A DNA stretch of 23,757 nt, taken from CAZNQW01 sp964575225. GTDB taxonomy: Bacteria; Chloroflexota; Anaerolineae; JAAYZQ01. Below the pieces are notes generated by a model. It had not been told where the DNA came from. It saw only the letters and a list, made by a program, of their open reading frames with translations, and searched no databases. The DNA is taken from contig CAZNQW010000034.1 in assembly GCA_964575225.1 (NCBI GenBank), positions 1-23,757 on the forward strand, read 5' to 3'. A program made the translations under genes and the position numbers. Below, piece by piece: positions 6,672 to 14,892 of the stretch; positions within the stretch are counted from its first letter, which is position 1, and every line of letters begins with the position of its first letter.

Positions 6672-8123
6672 TTACTGGCTCTTGATGCGCATATAGGTCA
6701 GCGCCGAATCCAGATATTCTCTCGGCGTCATCCGGAAGGGGAACATCCGGTTTTTGATGGCCCATCCCTTCCACAACTTGTACACCAACCAATAGGGCCG
6801 ATGAAGCGGCAAGCGGATCAGGCGCCGAAACAGGGGCACCAACACGGGGAATTCCACCGCCAGAGCAAACAGCTTTTGCAGGTTCTCTATCTGGTGCTTT
6901 TCTTGTTCGCTGCCAAACTTGATGACGGTGTCGTCGCTGACCGATCCGGACAGATCGTCAAAGCTGCCCATCATCCAACCGTGCTGATAGGCCCATTCAC
7001 CCAGAGCCGTCTTGGGGTAGGGCTGAAACAGAAACACGTTGGCGTAGGCCGGCCGGCACTGGATATTTAGGTCCAGGGTCTCCAGATCCGTCTCCAGGGT
7101 GCCGGTGGGCAACCCCAGCATGTTGTTGGTCATAAAGGCAATGCCATGGCGGCGCAGGATCTCGGCGGCGCCCAGGATCTCTTCCCGGCTCATGTTGCGG
7201 TTCAGCACCACATTGCGCAAGTGGTCATTTCCCGCTTCCAGGCCAAAACTGACCGACACACAGCCCGCATCCTTGAACAGCGCGATCTTTTCGTCGGTCA
7301 CCAAATTGGCCCGCACCTGACACCAGAAAGGCAGGCCGATCTCGGCCTTGTAACGGGCCATGAACTCCTGCAGCCAGTCGTCCTGCAAAATAAAGGTGTC
7401 GTCCATAAAGAGCACAAAGCGCACGTCGTAGCGTGTGGTGATTTCTTGCAGCTCGCGAATCACGCTGTCGGGACTGCGCCGCCGGAATCGCCGGCCCTTG
7501 CCCTGGTACAGATCGGAATAGGCCTTGTTAAAGCAAAAGGCACAATCGTAGGGGCAGCCGCGCCCGGTGATGACCGGCTTGATCTTGGTGCGCCGGCTGG
7601 GCTCATGGGCCGCATACAACAGATCGCGGTCCGGCAAGGGCAACTGGTCCAATTCTTCGCCGGTCAGGAGCGGGCGCAAGGGATTGCGAACAATCTCGCC
7701 GTTGTGCTTGAACCACCAGTTGGGGATCGCCGGATCGGCCAGGGTCACTCCGTCGCCATTTCGCTCAAGGGCATTGAACAAGTCGACCGTGGCGTACTCG
7801 CCCTCGCCAAGGCAGATCCCATCCACCCCCTCGCGCTCGATCATCTCGGGGAAAAAGGTGGGATGAGGGCCGCCGAAAATGGAAAAAACGCCCGGCAGTT
7901 GGGCCCGGATGCGCTGGTTAAGCTCCAGATACCAGGTGTGCGGCCCGGTGTACACCGTGTAGCCCAACACATCGGGCTGCAAACGGACGGCCGCCTCCAC
8001 GGGATCCTCCTCGGTGGAAACCACCAGACTCACCTGGTGACCGGCTTGTTTGAGCATGCTGCTGATGAGCAGGATCCCCTTGGGTTCGTTATCCACTTCT
8101 TTGACAATAAACAAAAGATGCAA
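6672..8123 (-). CDS. B12-binding-domain radical SAM protein, copy 2
   Basis: 483 aa. The N-terminal cobalamin-binding-like Rossmann domain (about 1-135) contains FSIFGGPHPTFFPEM and VDGICLGEGE. It is followed by a radical SAM core with the iron-sulfur motif C190-x3-C194-x2-C197 (GCPYDCAFCFN), a SAM-side FMDDTF and the GLEAGN motif. The position corresponding to the classical DxHxxG base-off histidine reads DNEPKG, so cobalamin, if bound, would be His-off, as is known in several radical SAM methylases. The C-terminal part (about 400-483) is rich in hydrophobic and basic segments and may lie on the membrane. Members of this superfamily methylate or rearrange unactivated carbons (BchE, HpnP/HpnR types); the substrate here is unknown. 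ATG 8123 is 18 bases after the stop of the paralogous gene; an SD-like GGGAG is somewhat distant. Confidence 0.88.
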   Translation of the reverse strand: MHLLFIVKEVDNEPKGILLISSMLKQAGHQVSLVVSTEEDPVEAAVRLQPDVLGYTVYTGPHTWYLELNQRIRAQLPGVFSIFGGPHPTFFPEMIEREGVDGICLGEGEYATVDLFNALERNGDGVTLADPAIPNWWFKHNGEIVRNPLRPLLTGEELDQLPLPDRDLLYAAHEPSRRTKIKPVITGRGCPYDCAFCFNKAYSDLYQGKGRRFRRRSPDSVIRELQEITTRYDVRFVLFMDDTFILQDDWLQEFMARYKAEIGLPFWCQVRANLVTDEKIALFKDAGCVSVSFGLEAGNDHLRNVVLNRNMSREEILGAAEILRRHGIAFMTNNMLGLPTGTLETDLETLDLNIQCRPAYANVFLFQPYPKTALGEWAYQHGWMMGSFDDLSGSVSDDTVIKFGSEQEKHQIENLQKLFALAVEFPVLVPLFRRLIRLPLHRPYWLVYKLWKGWAIKNRMFPFRMTPREYLDSALTYMRIKSQ

Positions 8124-8141
8124 AATCCAGACTCCCTTGCA

Positions 8142-9587
8142 TCACGACTTGATGCGCATAAAGTGCCACGCCGTCTCGAGCATTTCCCCGACACTGAGCT
8201 TGACCGGGTGGACTCGATTCTTGATGGCCCACCCCTTCCAGCCCTTGTTGAAAAGCCAGAAAATGGGGTTATCGGGCAGCCGCGTCAGCTTTTTGATGAG
8301 AGGAACCAACCAAGGCCACTCGACGCCGATGGCAAAAAAGCGCTGCAATACGGACAGGCCTCGCTTGTGCCCCTCATCGAATTCGAGAACCGAATGATCC
8401 CACGCCACTTCGCCAATATCGTCAAACGTCCCCACCATCAATCCCTGCTCCCGAGTGAACTCGCCCAACTCGGTGCGAGGGTAGGGCTGAAAGATAAACA
8501 CGTGGGCATAGGAAGGCCGGGCCTGAATGTTGAGCTCCAACGTCTCCCAATCATCGGCCAGCGTGCTGGTGGGCAGGCCGATCATGTTGGTGGTGGTGAA
8601 CTGAAGCCCACCCTCCCGGATGAGGCGCGCCGCCTCCAGAATCTGCGCCTTGTCCATCCGGCGCTTGAGCAGGTCGTTGCGGATCCGGTCGTTGCCCGCT
8701 TCGATGCCCATACTGACCGAATAGCAGCCGGCCGTCTTGAGAAGCTGCACCTGCTCGGCCGTCACCAGGTTGGCGCGGGTGTTGCAGAAAAAGGGCAGCC
8801 CGATCTGGCGCGGGTACTTGACAGCAAATTCGGCCAGCCAGTCGTTGGAAAGCACAAAAGTATCGTCAACAAAGACGACAAATTCCAACGGATAGTTCTC
8901 CCGCACCCAGGCGATCTCGTCGACCACATGATCGACACTGTGCTGGCGAAAGCGCCGTCCCTTGCCGCGATACATCTCGGACAGGGCATGGTTAAAGCAG
9001 TAGGTGCAATTGTAGGGGCAGCCACGACCCGTCAGAAAGTGCTTGATCTTGCTGCGGGCGACGATGAGGTCCCGCTGGTACACCAGTGCCCGGTCGGGAA
9101 GCGGCAAGTCGTCCAGATCATCCACGTAGGGCCGCACCGGATTGACCACGGTGCAGTCGTGGTCGCCGCTTCCGTTCCGGCAGAAGGACCAGTTTTCTAT
9201 CTCTAAAACGGCGCTGCGCCCGCCGGCAGCCAGGGCGTCGACCAACTCCACCAACGCCCCTTCTCCCTCCCCCCGACAGATGCCGTCCACCCCATCCTCT
9301 TTGACCATCTCGGGAAAAAAGGTGGGATGAGGGCCGCCAAAAACGGAAAAGAGGTCGGGCAGTTCGGCCTTGAGTCGACGGTTAAGGTCCAGGTAGTACC
9401 GCTGCGAGCCGGTGATCACCGAATAGGCCGCCACGTCGGGCCGGAACTGGCGGGCCACCTCCAGCGGATCGTGATGGGCTGCGACGGCCAAATCGACCTC
9501 GTGCCCCGCCGCCTTGAGCGCGCTCGACAGGAACATGATGCCCTGGGGCTCGTAATCGATCTGTTGGACCACAAACAGCACACGCAC
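8142..9587 (-). CDS. B12-binding-domain radical SAM protein, copy 1
   Basis: 481 aa, clear paralogue of the next gene along its whole length (shared FGGPHPTFFPEM, VDGIC-GEGE, GKGRRFR, GLPTxTL, IFQPYP, KGWAIKNR). Iron-sulfur motif GCPYNCTYCFN. The start is reassigned from an in-frame GTG at 9599 to the GTG at 9587. AGGTGG is then 8 bases upstream, the protein begins MRVLFVVQQID like its paralogue's MHLLFIVKEVD, and the three cluster cysteines fall at 190/194/197 in both proteins. The DxHxxG position reads DYEPQG, again without His. Predicted SAM-dependent radical enzyme, cytoplasmic or membrane-associated, substrate unknown. First gene of a three-gene operon with its own promoter at 9654-9682. 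Tandem paralogues may act in sequence or on different positions of one substrate (inference). Confidence 0.88.
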   Translation of the reverse strand: MRVLFVVQQIDYEPQGIMFLSSALKAAGHEVDLAVAAHHDPLEVARQFRPDVAAYSVITGSQRYYLDLNRRLKAELPDLFSVFGGPHPTFFPEMVKEDGVDGICRGEGEGALVELVDALAAGGRSAVLEIENWSFCRNGSGDHDCTVVNPVRPYVDDLDDLPLPDRALVYQRDLIVARSKIKHFLTGRGCPYNCTYCFNHALSEMYRGKGRRFRQHSVDHVVDEIAWVRENYPLEFVVFVDDTFVLSNDWLAEFAVKYPRQIGLPFFCNTRANLVTAEQVQLLKTAGCYSVSMGIEAGNDRIRNDLLKRRMDKAQILEAARLIREGGLQFTTTNMIGLPTSTLADDWETLELNIQARPSYAHVFIFQPYPRTELGEFTREQGLMVGTFDDIGEVAWDHSVLEFDEGHKRGLSVLQRFFAIGVEWPWLVPLIKKLTRLPDNPIFWLFNKGWKGWAIKNRVHPVKLSVGEMLETAWHFMRIKS

Positions 9588-9615
9588 AGGCACATCCACC
9601 TGATCAAAATTAGAA

Positions 9616-9653
9616 TCGCTCGCGCAGAGCCGAGCGATGCCAGGATCGGCTCT
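9616..9653. promoter_or_regulatory. Overlapping inverted repeats at the radical SAM operon start
   Basis: Inverted repeat AGAGCCGA (9626-9633) / TCGGCTCT (9646-9653) directly abuts the -10 box and covers the predicted transcription start near 9647. It overlaps a second perfect inverted repeat TCGCTCG (9616-9622) / CGAGCGA (9631-9637) lying within the leader. The first has the placement of a repressor operator; the second could fold in the RNA. Role inferred. Confidence 0.45.
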
Positions 9654-9682
9654 AGTCTACCACATCCCCGATGGCTTGACAA
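9654..9682 (-). promoter_or_regulatory. Promoter of the radical SAM / repeat-protein operon
   Basis: Minus-strand TTGTCA (9677-9682), 17-base spacer, TAGACT (9654-9659). Predicted start near 9647, about 60 bases before the GTG at 9587. Confidence 0.6.
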
Positions 9683-9725
9683 ATCGAAATGGGAGGTTCA
9701 GCCAGGAGGTCAAAGGATTTTTGGT

Positions 9726-12302
9726 CTAGGGACGAATGCGCACCGATCCCAAATTCAGGTCGCTGCCCAGCGGCAGCCAGCCGCGGCTCCAGGGCACAGG
9801 CCGCCCATCCCGCTCGACCCGCATCCGTAGTTGATAGGCGCCGGGCGCAATGTCGCCCGGAAGAGGCAGGTCCACCCCCTGGCGGACCACCTGCTCAGGT
9901 TTCCAGGCGGTCGTTGGAAAGAGCCCGCCCACGGGAACCTCGCCCAAGGCCACTTCGTGATCGCCGGCGAGCCAAAGGACCGCGCGCAGATCCCCTTGTG
10001 GTCGGGCCAGCGCCTGCCACCACACCGTCGTCGACAGGACGGCACCGGGGCCAGGCGGAATCTTGGAGGGTGCGCGGGCCCCCAAAACTTCCAGGTCGCC
10101 CAATCGAGCGTACAGTGTGCGCCCCACCGTCGCTTCGAGCGCCCGCTGCGGGGGTCGATGGGGATTCCCCTGCAACGCAATCGGCGCCAACTCAGCACGG
10201 CCCCGTTCGGTGCCCGTAGCCGAGTCGTAGACGATGACCAGCGGCGCATAGTCGCCCGGCGGCAGCCCAGCCGGCAAGGCGATCTCGTGGGCGTCGAGCA
10301 CAATCTCCCCCTGCCGCCAGGCCGTCGTGGGATACGCGCCCGCCACCGGTTCGGCGTCGGCGGCAGCCACCGTCTGGCCTGTGGCGTCCACCAATCGCAC
10401 CGACAGCTTCAGCGGCTCGTCAAATCGGGTCTCTGCCCGCCACCACAGGCGCAATCGCACCCACCCCTGCCAATGGCCCCCATGCTCCCAAGCGCCATAA
10501 CCCAGCAGGCGGAGTCCGGGGATCGGTTCCCGATCGGTCGGCCGCGGGATGTCGGTGGGGGCCGGGTCGGGCGCATCCACCCGGATCAAGGTCTCCAGAT
10601 GGCCGGCCACGTCGATCAGGCCAATGACCGAGTCGAGGGTGTGATCCTCTTCCAATCCGGGCAAAGGCCGGGTGATGTAGACGCTGCGCCCCCGGGCCAG
10701 CGCCCCTTCGACCGCCTCCCGGCGCTCCTGTTCGTCGTCGGCCACAATGGTCTCCAGATCCGGTCGCAGCCCAGCCGTGCGCTGAAAGTAGCGCAGCAGC
10801 GTCATCTCGCCCAAAAGGCCGACCACCGTGCTATCCTCTGGCAGGGGCTCCTGCAACACATAGTGGCCATAGTCGTGGACAATCCAGCGCTGGCTCAGAT
10901 CCAGATCAGGGTACGCTCGCACGCCAATGATCAGGGGTTGGACCAGGGCCGCAAGGACCAGGCCCACAGCGCAAAGGGCCGAAAGCCTCCTCAAGGCCAT
11001 GGAGGGGCCTCGGGGCCGCAATAGATCCACAGCATAGTCCAACCCCACGCCGATCCAGAAAGCGGCGATCAAAAAGGCCGGGATAAAGAACACCTCGACG
11101 TCGGGAACGCGGTACAGCACGGCAAACAGGACGTACACGGCCCAAGCCCCCGCTGTCAGGAGCAGCCCCCGGGGCTTGCCGAGCAACCGTAGCAAGCCCA
11201 TCAAGGCCAGCGCCAGGCCCACCGGGCCGAACTGCTGCCAGAAAAGCCGGGCGTAGAAAGCCGCATCCAGGGTGCGGGCCAGAGGGTTCTCGCCCAGGAA
11301 AGAGCTGTAGATGCTGCCCGTCACCCAGCCCCAGAAGCTACGCCACGTGGGTGTATAGAGGCCGTCGAGGGAACCCATATTCGCCCGTAGGGGAAGATAG
11401 GCATAGAGCAACAGGGGCGCCAAGAAGCAGATCGCCAGGAGGACGATGGGGCGGCCGAGCACCTGCCGCCAGCGCGGGCGATCGGGGTGCTCGGGACCGA
11501 GGAGGGCGGCGCGGCTGAACACGCGCCGCTCCACCACCGCCGCAAACACCAGCAGCACGGGAGCCAGGAGAAGCATGGTGCGGTGATGCGTCAGACTCAA
11601 CCCATAGAGGGCCGCCAGACCATAGATCCGCGGATGCAAGCGCAGGCGTTCCCTGGCCAACACCGGTGGGAAAAATCGACGGTAGACACGGTGGATCCGG
11701 TGGGCCCAACTCCGCACCGGCACGGGCAGCCGCAGCCACCAGCTCTCGCCGGGCAAGAAGAGGGGCTTTTGCCCCGGTGGCTCCACCAGCAACGAGGAAA
11801 AGGGCTCGACCGGGGCCAAGGGCTGGCGAGCCCACCGCACAGTCAGCCACAGCGTGGCGACCACGAACAAGGCATTCAGGGCATATACCTCAGCCACAAG
11901 CGCCTGCGACCAATAGATGGGCGAGACGGCCAGCGCCGCCGCGCCAAGCAAGGATGGCCATCGCCGGCGGGTCCATTCCCGACCCAACCAGTACACCCAG
12001 GCCACAGCCAGCGCCCCGCACAGGGCCGAGAGCAGGTTCACAGCCCAGGCCGGATTCGGCACCGGGCCCAAGGTGAAGGCTTTGCCCAACAACATGTACA
12101 GGGGATAGCCGGTGGGGTGGGCAATGGCCAACTGGTGGGCGGCCAAAGGAAACTCGAGGCTGTCATCAAACAGGGTAGCCACCGAGGGGGCCATTGTGTG
12201 CAAATAGAGGGCCAGGCTCGCGACGAACAACCCAGCGAACAGGAGGGCATCTCCCCCCCGTTCCCAGATCCGGCGCACCATGGCACCACGCCTTGCCTTC
12301 AC
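9726..12302 (-). CDS. DUF2723-type membrane glycosyltransferase (GT-C fold) with C-terminal beta-sandwich domains
   Basis: 858 aa integral membrane protein. The N-terminal region matches the DUF2723/TMEM260-like family: first membrane segment about 19-36, then the periplasm-facing acidic motif FDDSLEF (45-51) and HPTGYPLYMLLGK (62-74). About ten further hydrophobic segments follow to about residue 460. These proteins are GT-C enzymes that are expected to move sugars from a lipid-linked donor to protein or glycan acceptors outside the membrane. From about 594 there are two soluble beta-sandwich-like modules containing YPTTAW...LPAGLPPGDY and FPTTAW...APGAYQL. Similar modules end the divergent neighbour. 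Start: GTG at 12302, 7 bases after GGGAGGGG; an ATG seven codons later is an alternative. Sugar and acceptor cannot be told from sequence. Confidence 0.85.
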   Translation of the reverse strand: MKARRGAMVRRIWERGGDALLFAGLFVASLALYLHTMAPSVATLFDDSLEFPLAAHQLAIAHPTGYPLYMLLGKAFTLGPVPNPAWAVNLLSALCGALAVAWVYWLGREWTRRRWPSLLGAAALAVSPIYWSQALVAEVYALNALFVVATLWLTVRWARQPLAPVEPFSSLLVEPPGQKPLFLPGESWWLRLPVPVRSWAHRIHRVYRRFFPPVLARERLRLHPRIYGLAALYGLSLTHHRTMLLLAPVLLVFAAVVERRVFSRAALLGPEHPDRPRWRQVLGRPIVLLAICFLAPLLLYAYLPLRANMGSLDGLYTPTWRSFWGWVTGSIYSSFLGENPLARTLDAAFYARLFWQQFGPVGLALALMGLLRLLGKPRGLLLTAGAWAVYVLFAVLYRVPDVEVFFIPAFLIAAFWIGVGLDYAVDLLRPRGPSMALRRLSALCAVGLVLAALVQPLIIGVRAYPDLDLSQRWIVHDYGHYVLQEPLPEDSTVVGLLGEMTLLRYFQRTAGLRPDLETIVADDEQERREAVEGALARGRSVYITRPLPGLEEDHTLDSVIGLIDVAGHLETLIRVDAPDPAPTDIPRPTDREPIPGLRLLGYGAWEHGGHWQGWVRLRLWWRAETRFDEPLKLSVRLVDATGQTVAAADAEPVAGAYPTTAWRQGEIVLDAHEIALPAGLPPGDYAPLVIVYDSATGTERGRAELAPIALQGNPHRPPQRALEATVGRTLYARLGDLEVLGARAPSKIPPGPGAVLSTTVWWQALARPQGDLRAVLWLAGDHEVALGEVPVGGLFPTTAWKPEQVVRQGVDLPLPGDIAPGAYQLRMRVERDGRPVPWSRGWLPLGSDLNLGSVRIRP

Positions 12303-12329
12303 CCGTTCCCCTCCCTTGTCGGTCGCTCA

Positions 12330-12347
12330 GCGGCAGGCATCTGCCGC
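12330..12347. other. Leader hairpin of the DUF2723 gene
   Basis: Perfect 7-bp stem GCGGCAG (12330-12336) / CTGCCGC (12341-12347) with loop GCAT, lying between the promoter and the GTG of the DUF2723 gene. No T run, so not a terminator; function unknown. Confidence 0.4.
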
Positions 12348-12364
12348 GGCTTCTAACCAGGCGT

Positions 12365-12393
12365 AATCATACCACAACCGCCGCCAAACACCA
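12365..12393 (-). promoter_or_regulatory. Putative promoter of the DUF2723 gene
   Basis: Minus-strand TTGGTG (12388-12393), 17-base spacer, TATGAT (12365-12370). Divergent from the promoter of the other glycosyltransferase about 100 bases away. Confidence 0.5.
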
Positions 12394-12490
12394 AGATCGG
12401 AGGGCGCGAACCTCTCGGAACGCGAGCCTTTACCCGAGTAGCGGGGCACCACCGCTCTCTGGCCGATTTCCGATTTCCTCCAGAGCAAGG

Positions 12491-12496
12491 TATAAT
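12491..12496 (+). promoter_or_regulatory. -10 box of the second glycosyltransferase; decides its start codon
   Basis: Consensus TATAAT with a weak TTCCGA 17 bases upstream (12468-12473). The in-frame ATG at 12495 overlaps this box and would lie before the transcription start near 12503. The ATG at 12531 is therefore the likely start, with a leader of only about 28 nt. Confidence 0.55.
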
Positions 12497-12530
12497 GGAC
12501 GGGTCAGCAGGGCGAGAACTGAAGCAACCC

Positions 12531-14840
12531 ATGGCAAACGAAAAGGTTCCCCAATCGAATAGCAGGCGTTGGGCGGCATGGATTCCCTGGGCCATGGCCC
12601 TCGCCGCGCTGGGCTACCTGGCTGGCCTGACGCTCTGGCTGGCCTTCCGCGGCCTCGTTTTCCCTTACCAACTCGACTATGGCGAGGGACTCTTGCTTCA
12701 CTTTGTCAACGAATGGGCTCACGGACGGCCCATCTATGGCCCCATTGGCCAGTATCCCTTCGTCACGGCCAACTATCCCCCGCTGTCCATGGCCCTGGCT
12801 CTGGCGCTGACGCCCATCCTGGGCGTGACCTACGCCGCCGGACGGGTTTGGACCCTGCTGGCGATTGCCGCGCTGGCGGCCCTCATGATAGCCTGGGTGC
12901 AGCGGGCCGGGGGGCGGTGGCTTCCCGCTCTGGCAGCCGCCCTGTTCTTTGTAGGCTCGCCCTACATCTACCATTGGGCGCCCCTCTTCCGGGTCGACCT
13001 CGTGGGACTGGCACTGTCACTGGGCGGCCTTACCCTGGTGGGCCTTGCCTTTCCCCCGACGCCGACAGGGAAAGCGGTCAAACCCCACCTGCTGTGGGTG
13101 GCCGTCCTGCTCTTTGTGGCAGGCCTGTATGCCAAGCAGTCCTTTCTCTTTGCGCCACTGGCAGCCGGCGCCTATTTGCTCCTTCGAGCCGGTTGGAAGC
13201 AGGCCGCCCGATTGGCCGCTGGGATGCTGCTCCTGGGCGGCGGCCTGTTCCTGGCGATCCAGATTGGCACGCGGGGCGGCCTGTGGCAGGGCCTGGTGGT
13301 CAGTAACGTCAACCCCTTTCTGTGGCCCGAATTCGGGCAGCAAGTTTCCGACTTATTGCGGACCTTTGGTGTCCTCTTTTTGCTGGCTGGATGGTACCTT
13401 TTGGACAAATACGGGCGGGATCGCCGCCTGCCCTTGTGCGACAAGCTGGATCCCCTCGACCTGTATCTGCCGGCGGCTCTGGCCAGTGTGATCCTGGCCG
13501 GCAAGGCCGGGGCCTGGGAGAACTATTTCTTTGAGGCCCTGGCGGCTCTGTGCCTGGGCGCCGGGATGGGGCTGGCCAGGCTGACCCGTCATGGCAAAAC
13601 TGCCATGCTATGGGTTGCCCCGGCCCTGATCTTGCTCCAGGTGGCGTTGATGTGGCACACACCGCGCAGCGCCCAGCAGTACCTGGCGCTGACCGAGCGC
13701 TCCAACCAGGCCATCGAACCGGTGCTGGCCCAACTGCCCGATCCCATCCTTTCCGAGGACATGGGCTTGCTGGTGACCAACGGCAAAACGATGGACTATT
13801 GCTCGTTCCAATACAGCCAATTGGCCCGAGCCGGACGCTGGGATCAATCCTGGGAACTGGGCCAACTGCGAGCGAGGCGCCTTTCGGCCGTGATTCTGGA
13901 TACCGGCACCCGGCTGGATGTGGACCGCTATCAGCGCTTCACCCGCGAGTTCCTGTCAGAGCTGGACCGCAACTATGCCCTCAGCCACACCCTGGGCAAG
14001 TACGAGGTGTATAAACCGGCCCCCTTGCTGCACGAGCGGCGAGCCGATTGGGGCGATCTGCTGAGCCTGGTAGGTTGGACGCTAGACGCCCCATCCGGGA
14101 TCCAGCCCGGCGACTCGGTGAGCTTGACGGTCGTCTGGCAGGCGCAGCAAGCCCTGGAACAGGACTATGTCGCCTTTGCCCACTGGGTGGATCCAGAGGG
14201 CCAGGGCTGGGCTGGCGACGATCACCAACCGTTCGACGGGCAATATCCCACCTCAGCCTGGGGAGCAGGCGAGATGGTCCGCGACCGCTTTGCTTTCGAG
14301 ATCCCGTTCGACGCCCCGCCGGGTCTATATGACCTCCAGGTGGGCTGGTACCACCCCGAGAGCCTGGAACGGCTGCCGGTGGGCGGCGGTGACAGCCTGC
14401 GCATCGCCGTCATTCCGCTCGAGTGGGAGGAACCGCCGCCCCAAGATCTGGTTCCGGTGGGGGCGCTCTTTGGCGAGGCCATCGCGTTGGAAGGCTATGC
14501 CCTGCGCCAGGCGGCAGACGAACTCGAACTTTTATTGCGCTGGCTGCCGATGGAATCCATCGACACCGACTATACCGTCTTTGTCCACGTCGTGGATAGT
14601 CCCGACAAGGCAAACCGGCTGGCCCAGGACGACGCGCCGCCCATGGGGGGACGTTGGCCCACCTCGATGTGGCTGGAAGGCGTGGCCCTCAACGATCTGC
14701 ACAGGGTACGGCTGCCCGCAGATCGGGCGCCGGGCGACTATACACTCTACGTGGGGTTCTACGATCCCGTCACCGGCGCGCGGCTAAACCTGCCCGATGG
14801 CCAAGATGCCCTGGGGCTGGTTACCCTCACCCTGCCCTGA
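12531..14840 (+). CDS. GT-C family membrane glycosyltransferase with two C-terminal beta-sandwich domains
   Basis: 769 aa. About ten membrane segments run from residue 16 to about 385. An acidic motif LDYGEG (48-53) follows the first of them, the usual site of the catalytic Asp/Glu in GT-C (ArnT/PMT/GT39-87-like) enzymes that use polyprenyl-phosphate sugars. Then NYPPLSMAL (81-89) and a soluble part with LSEDMGLLVTNGK. From about 503 come two related modules, each with a W(P/S)TS-W...PPGxYxLxVGxY-type pattern (YPTSAW...APPGLYDLQVGWY; WPTSMW...APGDYTLYVGFY). Predicted role is glycosylation of exported proteins, lipids or wall polymers; donor and acceptor unknown. Start at 12531 chosen because the earlier ATG lies inside the -10 box. 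The SD is weak. Convergent with pcrA, 52 bases apart, with no clear terminator between. Confidence 0.82.
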   Translation: MANEKVPQSNSRRWAAWIPWAMALAALGYLAGLTLWLAFRGLVFPYQLDYGEGLLLHFVNEWAHGRPIYGPIGQYPFVTANYPPLSMALALALTPILGVTYAAGRVWTLLAIAALAALMIAWVQRAGGRWLPALAAALFFVGSPYIYHWAPLFRVDLVGLALSLGGLTLVGLAFPPTPTGKAVKPHLLWVAVLLFVAGLYAKQSFLFAPLAAGAYLLLRAGWKQAARLAAGMLLLGGGLFLAIQIGTRGGLWQGLVVSNVNPFLWPEFGQQVSDLLRTFGVLFLLAGWYLLDKYGRDRRLPLCDKLDPLDLYLPAALASVILAGKAGAWENYFFEALAALCLGAGMGLARLTRHGKTAMLWVAPALILLQVALMWHTPRSAQQYLALTERSNQAIEPVLAQLPDPILSEDMGLLVTNGKTMDYCSFQYSQLARAGRWDQSWELGQLRARRLSAVILDTGTRLDVDRYQRFTREFLSELDRNYALSHTLGKYEVYKPAPLLHERRADWGDLLSLVGWTLDAPSGIQPGDSVSLTVVWQAQQALEQDYVAFAHWVDPEGQGWAGDDHQPFDGQYPTSAWGAGEMVRDRFAFEIPFDAPPGLYDLQVGWYHPESLERLPVGGGDSLRIAVIPLEWEEPPPQDLVPVGALFGEAIALEGYALRQAADELELLLRWLPMESIDTDYTVFVHVVDSPDKANRLAQDDAPPMGGRWPTSMWLEGVALNDLHRVRLPADRAPGDYTLYVGFYDPVTGARLNLPDGQDALGLVTLTLP

Positions 14841-14892
14841 AACCACTTTCCGGTCGTCCGATTACAGCGATTTGGCGAACCGGGAGAAGCGA

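Noticed and set aside
4983..7070. 695-codon plus-strand open frame opposite the four-repeat exported protein
   Set aside because: The minus-strand frame has a perfect SD, a signal peptide and four conserved protein repeats; the plus frame only mirrors its repeats.
7146..9206. 686-codon plus-strand open frame opposite both radical SAM genes
   Set aside because: Antisense shadow of two conserved enzymes; no motifs, SD or promoter.
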